Positions 6,631-9,900 of a DNA stretch of 9,900 nt are shown in pieces. The first letter of the stretch is position 1. Each line of letters starts with the position of its first letter. Location: assembly GCA_002428215.1 (NCBI GenBank), contig DIUI01000105.1, positions 1-9,900 on the forward strand, read 5' to 3'. This stretch comes from Prolixibacteraceae bacterium UBA6162. Its GTDB lineage: Bacteria > Bacteroidota > Bacteroidia > Bacteroidales > Prolixibacteraceae. A program made the translations under genes and the position numbers. Under the pieces are notes generated by a model. The model had not been told where the DNA came from. It saw only the letters and a list, made by a program, of their open reading frames with translations, and did not search any database.

Positions 6631-7344
6631 ATGAAAACACTATTTCACAGCGCCGGCAGCAGGGGTTATGCCGATCATGGATGGCTGAAGAGCTACCATA
6701 CATTTAGTTTTGCCAATTATTACAATCCTGAAAGAATGCACTTTGGTGTTTTACGAGTGCTAAACGACGACACGGTAGAAGCAGGAATGGGATTTGGTAC
6801 GCACCCACACAACGACATGGAAATTATCTCCATACCCTTAGAAGGTGATCTGGAGCATAAAGACAGCATGGGGAATGTGTCTGTAATACGTAATGGAGAT
6901 GTGCAGGTAATGAGCGCCGGGACCGGGATTACCCATAGTGAATACAATGCGAACCGTGACCGGCATGTCAAGTTTTTGCAGATATGGATTTTTCCGCGCA
7001 AAAAGGGGGTTACCCCACGTTACGATCAGCTTTCATTAAATAATGCAGACAGCCACAATCGTTTGCAGCAAATATTGTCGCCTAACCCAGACGACGATGG
7101 AGTTTGGATACATCAGGATGCCTGGTTTCATCTTGGCAGGTTTGACCAAAACGCTGGTGCATCCTACACCCTAAAACGGACGGGAAATGGTGTATATGCC
7201 TTTGTACTTAAAGGCGGTTTCACCATCAATGGAGTGGTACTTGAAGAACGTGATGGTGCCGGACTATCTGAAATTGAAACTTTGGAAATCACTTCGAATA
7301 TTCCAAATTCCCAAATCTTGCTGATGGAAGTCCCAATGCGTTAA
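6631..7344 (+). CDS. Pirin-family bicupin metalloprotein (YhaK-like)
   Basis: This 237-residue cytoplasmic protein has the pirin N-terminal cupin at about 5-120 and a second cupin-like half at about 145-235. The N-terminus SAGSRGYADHGWLKSYHTFS and the segment YYNPERMHFGVLRVLNDD are diagnostic. The metal ligands of the family are all present: His58 and His60 in THPHNDME, and His102 and Glu104 in THSEYN. Members of this group bind Fe, Ni or other divalent metals; some (YhaK, YhhW) have quercetin dioxygenase activity or respond to redox conditions. The length is typical for the short YhaK/YhhW type. It follows a strong terminator and has its own AT-rich upstream region, which includes a weak 5-bp dyad GTATA/TATAC at 6531-6546. 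Its TAA overlaps the stop of the convergent actE gene by four bases. The physiological substrate is unknown. Confidence 0.93.
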   Translation: MKTLFHSAGSRGYADHGWLKSYHTFSFANYYNPERMHFGVLRVLNDDTVEAGMGFGTHPHNDMEIISIPLEGDLEHKDSMGNVSVIRNGDVQVMSAGTGITHSEYNANRDRHVKFLQIWIFPRKKGVTPRYDQLSLNNADSHNRLQQILSPNPDDDGVWIHQDAWFHLGRFDQNAGASYTLKRTGNGVYAFVLKGGFTINGVVLEERDGAGLSEIETLEITSNIPNSQILLMEVPMR

Positions 7345-7913
7345 TTCGCCATTGCCTGTTTTTGGAGCTCATTCTTGATGTAAAGAGTAATCTTCCACCG
7401 ATCTTCAGGAGAAATCATTGAGCCATGTTCGCCCATAATTCCGTGTCCGACAGTTATAACATGAAAAATATCTCCATCAGAAGAAGCCATCATTTTTTCG
7501 CTTAAAAGGTTGGCTGGAGGAAAATTGTATTTGCCTCCTGTGTACAGTGGGCCTTGTCCGTTGCCCTGCTCTCCATGGCATATCATGCAATAGATTTCAT
7601 ACATACGCTGTCCGCGTTCCAATACTACATCGCTGTACTCAACCGGATTTACCAGTTCCACAGCTGCCAGAGCCCGGCTTTCTTCCGATTTCTCATACAT
7701 ATAGGGCATAGCTCCTCTGGGAATGGTTCCTTCAGCGGGAGGTCTCATGGTGGAACCTTCGGCAAATACAGGATTTTTATCGTAGGTCTCGTATGCCTGA
7801 GAATATGCCATATCGGGATAGAAGATATATCCCGGCGAATTGTTGGTTCTGTCGCACGATATGAACAGGAACATCATTAATGCCGACAAAACGTATATTG
7901 GAGTTTTATTCAT
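7341..7913 (-). CDS. actE: Alternative complex III monoheme cytochrome c lipoprotein ActE
   Basis: This 190-residue subunit is predicted to be an exported lipoprotein. It carries one c-type heme, which passes electrons within alternative complex III, the respiratory quinol oxidoreductase that replaces the bc1 complex. A short hydrophobic leader ends in a relaxed lipobox, LFISC (16-20), with Cys20 the likely lipidated residue. The heme site is CMICH (109-113), followed by GEQGNGQGPL. The axial Met is probably Met160 in VGHGIM, with Met166 as an alternative. The closing EDRWKITLYIKNEL is typical of ActE. The segment PGYIFYPDMAYSQAYETYD, followed by NPVF, matches the conserved N-terminal arm of Bacteroidota ActE. 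It lies 139 bases after actF, and an AAGGAG sits about 20 bases before the start. It is the last gene of the cluster here, whereas the usual order places it before actF. Its stop overlaps the pirin stop. Confidence 0.9.
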   Translation of the reverse strand: MNKTPIYVLSALMMFLFISCDRTNNSPGYIFYPDMAYSQAYETYDKNPVFAEGSTMRPPAEGTIPRGAMPYMYEKSEESRALAAVELVNPVEYSDVVLERGQRMYEIYCMICHGEQGNGQGPLYTGGKYNFPPANLLSEKMMASSDGDIFHVITVGHGIMGEHGSMISPEDRWKITLYIKNELQKQAMAN

Positions 7914-8052
7914 AACTGTAATCTCTTTTTGTTTTCTCCTTCAAATTTCAACAATGCCGATACCACATGGTGGTCTTTGGGTTGCCAACAGACACTGCCA
8001 GATCATTGAATTGTGTTAAATTGTAGCTAACCATGCGTATCGAATAGTAGGG

Positions 8053-9231
8053 TTAGTAATTGGTATGGTAATGTAGGCTCTCTTTGTAAAACGGATGCTT
8101 TTTAGAAACCAGTGGAGCCTTCGACAGCGAATACAACGTTGCCAGGAGGAAGAGTCCGAGGAATCCGATGGTAACCCCAATTTCGAGGAATCCGATTGAT
8201 GAATCGGTATTGCCTACTGCTCCAGGCGTTATCATCAGATAGAGGTCTACCCAGTGTCCAACAAATATCAATGCGGCCACAGGCACCAGCAGAGTGTATG
8301 TCCGCTTTGCATTGCGGGTCATAAGCAGCAGGAATGGAATCAGAAAATTGAGTACAATATTCACGTAGAATACACCATTATAGTGCTGGTGACGTACGTA
8401 ATAGTAAACGGTTTCTTCGGGAATGTTGGCATACCAGATGAGCATGTACTGCGAGAACCAGAGGTAGGCCCAGAAGATGGAGAAACCGAACAGATATTTG
8501 GACAGGTCGTGCAGATGCTCTTTGTTTACATGCTGCATATAGCCAACTCTTTGCAGAAAAAACAGAATCAGTATGATTAACGCAGTTCCACTTGCCAGCA
8601 TACTTGAAAAAACATACCATCCATAGAGTGTGCTAAACCAGTGGGCATCGATCGACATTAGCCAGTCCCACGATGAAACAACGCTGGTAAGGGCATAAAA
8701 AACGATAAATACCGCCGACAGAGTTCTTAGCCGGTGAAAGTATTTCAAATCGCCGTCAATATCAATCTGTTGTGAGGTTTTTCGTATAAAATGTGCCAGG
8801 ACCGCCCATGCTACAAGGAAAATGATAGTACGAACATAGAAGAAGGGAACGTTCAGGTAGGCAACTTTCTTCAGAAGCAGTGCATCCAGATGAGCTTCGT
8901 CGGTCCACTCATAAATAAGGTGAAGACCTCCCATGAGGAAAAACAGAAGGAGTATAACACCCCCAACCGGAATAAACGATGCCATGGCTTCAGATATACG
9001 GGATACCGTTAAATGCCATCCCGATTCGCTGATTGCATGCACTGTGGTAAAAAATAGACCCACCAGTCCAAGGCTCAGAAAATAGTAGCTGTTGAGCAAG
9101 AGATTGGCTGCCACCCTTTTTCCCGACGGTGCTCCGAAATAGCCAAATGCCAGAGCAACCAGACCGATTCCGATCATGGCCGAAAGGATGATAACCATCT
9201 GTTTGGTAAGTTTAAACGTATTTTTGTCCAT
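8053..9231 (-). CDS. actF: Alternative complex III integral membrane subunit ActF
   Basis: This 392-residue inner-membrane protein has about ten predicted helices (roughly 13-33, 46-66, 86-107, 130-150, 169-188, 204-226, 246-268, 287-304, 311-331 and 347-368), which is the ActF topology. ActF is an NrfD-like subunit that lies beside ActC and contributes to the quinol-side and proposed proton-conducting parts of the complex. Characteristic stretches are SSWDWLMSIDAHWFSTLYGW (186-205), including the conserved WDWxMSxDxHWFSTxYG motif, and FWAYLWFSQYMLIWYANIPE (253-272). It begins 8 bases after the actD stop, so the two are co-transcribed. There is no signal peptide; the first helix is the membrane anchor. 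The family call is strong. The neighbours ActC, ActD and ActE on the same strand confirm it. Confidence 0.93.
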   Translation of the reverse strand: MDKNTFKLTKQMVIILSAMIGIGLVALAFGYFGAPSGKRVAANLLLNSYYFLSLGLVGLFFTTVHAISESGWHLTVSRISEAMASFIPVGGVILLLFFLMGGLHLIYEWTDEAHLDALLLKKVAYLNVPFFYVRTIIFLVAWAVLAHFIRKTSQQIDIDGDLKYFHRLRTLSAVFIVFYALTSVVSSWDWLMSIDAHWFSTLYGWYVFSSMLASGTALIILILFFLQRVGYMQHVNKEHLHDLSKYLFGFSIFWAYLWFSQYMLIWYANIPEETVYYYVRHQHYNGVFYVNIVLNFLIPFLLLMTRNAKRTYTLLVPVAALIFVGHWVDLYLMITPGAVGNTDSSIGFLEIGVTIGFLGLFLLATLYSLSKAPLVSKKHPFYKESLHYHTNY

Positions 9232-9239
9232 GATAAGGT

Positions 9240-9755
9240 CTATGGTTTTAAAGTGATACCTTCAGCTCCGGCTTGTGCCAGAATGGTTTCGATTTCAGTT
9301 ATCCTTGAGTCCGATTCCTTTTCGAGGGAAATTACCAGTAGAAATCGGTCGTCGGTAATGCGCTCATCGTGAATTATGTTGTTGGCACCAGGTCCAAGCT
9401 TGTTGCTCACGAAGAAGGCTATAACCATTGCGAAGGCGGCAAAAAGTACCATTAGTTCAAAAGTGACCGGCATAAAAGAGGGAACTGCGAAGTAGGGTTT
9501 TCCTCCAAAATTGATGGGGTAAGCGTTTGTAAACACCCAGGTCTGAAACAGAAATCCCACAGCGGCACCAACAACACCCGCAGCAAAAGCTACCCGGGTA
9601 AGCCTTGATCTTTTGAGACCTATCGCCTTGTCGAGACCATGCACTGGAAATGGGATGAGTACATCTGATATGCTGAGGCCTTTGGCTTTTATTTGCTCAA
9701 TGCCTCCGAGCAGATCCTCCTCGTCGTAATAATAAGCCGTGATATATTTATTCAT
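9240..9755 (-). CDS. actD: Alternative complex III subunit ActD (DUF3341)
   Basis: This 171-residue membrane subunit of alternative complex III has a cytoplasmic N-terminal domain starting [20 protein letters not shown]. Two transmembrane helices follow (about 54-75 and 97-116), joined by a loop containing [19 protein letters not shown], the best conserved motif of the DUF3341 family. A soluble C-terminal domain carries [14 protein letters not shown]. The ATG at 9755 is chosen over the in-frame ATG at 9797, because the 14 extra residues would be read from the end of actC, whereas the chosen start begins with the usual family N-terminus. It overlaps the actC stop by eight bases (ATGAATAA) and precedes actF by 8 bases, so the three are tightly coupled. 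ActD has no known cofactor and is thought to be structural. Confidence 0.93.
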   Translation of the reverse strand: MNKYITAYYYDEEDLLGGIEQIKAKGLSISDVLIPFPVHGLDKAIGLKRSRLTRVAFAAGVVGAAVGFLFQTWVFTNAYPINFGGKPYFAVPSFMPVTFELMVLFAAFAMVIAFFVSNKLGPGANNIIHDERITDDRFLLVISLEKESDSRITEIETILAQAGAEGITLKP

Positions 9756-9900
9756 GGTGTGCAGCTTTTTGGTTTTCGCCCGATGACTTAAGAACACTCT
9801 TTACCTCGGCAATGGCAATTACCGGGAAGACCCTGATAAAGAGAAGAAACAATGTAAAGAAGAGCCCAAAGGTTCCCACGTAAAGTCCAACCTCTACCAG
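9748..9900 (-). CDS. actC: Alternative complex III subunit ActC (NrfD-like), C-terminal fragment
   Basis: On the minus strand an open frame enters from the right window edge and runs 50 codons to a TAA at 9750-9748. It begins [20 protein letters not shown] and continues through [20 protein letters not shown] to a polar end [10 protein letters not shown]. One hydrophobic helix followed by a FPVIAxAEVK stretch and a short His-rich tail is how ActC, the large NrfD/PsrC-like membrane subunit, usually ends. The position directly before actD with an eight-base overlap is also where ActC is expected. Only about a tenth of the protein is visible, so the call rests on this tail and on gene order. Confidence 0.8.
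   Translation of the reverse strand: MVEVGLYVGTFGLFFTLFLLFIRVFPVIAIAEVKSVLKSSGENQKAAHHE

Noticed and set aside
7962..7974. Palindrome ACCAC-ATG-GTGGT in the actF-actE gap
   Set aside because: The stem is only five pairs with no T-tract on either strand, and it lies inside a possible small ORF. It is too weak to call a terminator or operator.
9756..9797. Upstream ATG start for actD
   Set aside because: It would add 14 residues read out of frame from the end of actC; the family N-terminus begins at the ATG at 9755.
1..9900. tRNA, rRNA, CRISPR, insertion sequence or attachment site
   Set aside because: No cloverleaf, no regularly spaced repeats, no transposase-like frame and no long direct or terminal inverted repeats were seen by reading both strands.

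Overview
The window is from a Gram-negative, aerobic or microaerobic member of the Bacteroidota; finer placement is not attempted. Three things point there: the alternative complex III (Act) gene cluster, the rarity of Shine-Dalgarno sequences before starts, and two perfect copies of the Bacteroidota-type -7 promoter box (TAnnTTTG). Gene density is high and there is no sign of phage, IS elements, CRISPR, tRNA or rRNA.

Plus strand, 1-4900: an apparent envelope-transport operon. It runs from the 3' part of an outer-membrane beta-barrel protein through a LolD/MacB-like ABC ATPase, two FtsX/LolCE-type permeases that overlap by ATGA, and a periplasmic LolA-like protein of the outer membrane lipoprotein-sorting family. 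Together they could form a pathway that uses an inner-membrane mechanotransmission ABC transporter, a periplasmic carrier and an outer-membrane partner to move a lipid or lipoprotein across the envelope. The cargo cannot be read from the sequence.

Plus strand, 4949-7344: three single-gene units. An AraC-family regulator and a YceI-family lipid-binding protein each have a TATTTTTG promoter box. The YceI box sits inside a 6-bp inverted repeat that could be an operator. YceI is closed by a strong intrinsic terminator (6466-6506). A pirin-family bicupin metalloprotein follows.

Minus strand, 9900-7341: the 3' end of an alternative complex III operon, encoding the respiratory quinol:electron-acceptor oxidoreductase. 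In transcription order it has the end of actC, then actD, actF and actE. actE, the monoheme cytochrome c lipoprotein, comes last instead of between actD and actF. No cytochrome oxidase genes follow. The actE stop overlaps the convergent pirin stop by four bases, so the respiratory operon ends abutting the pirin gene tail to tail with no visible terminator between them.
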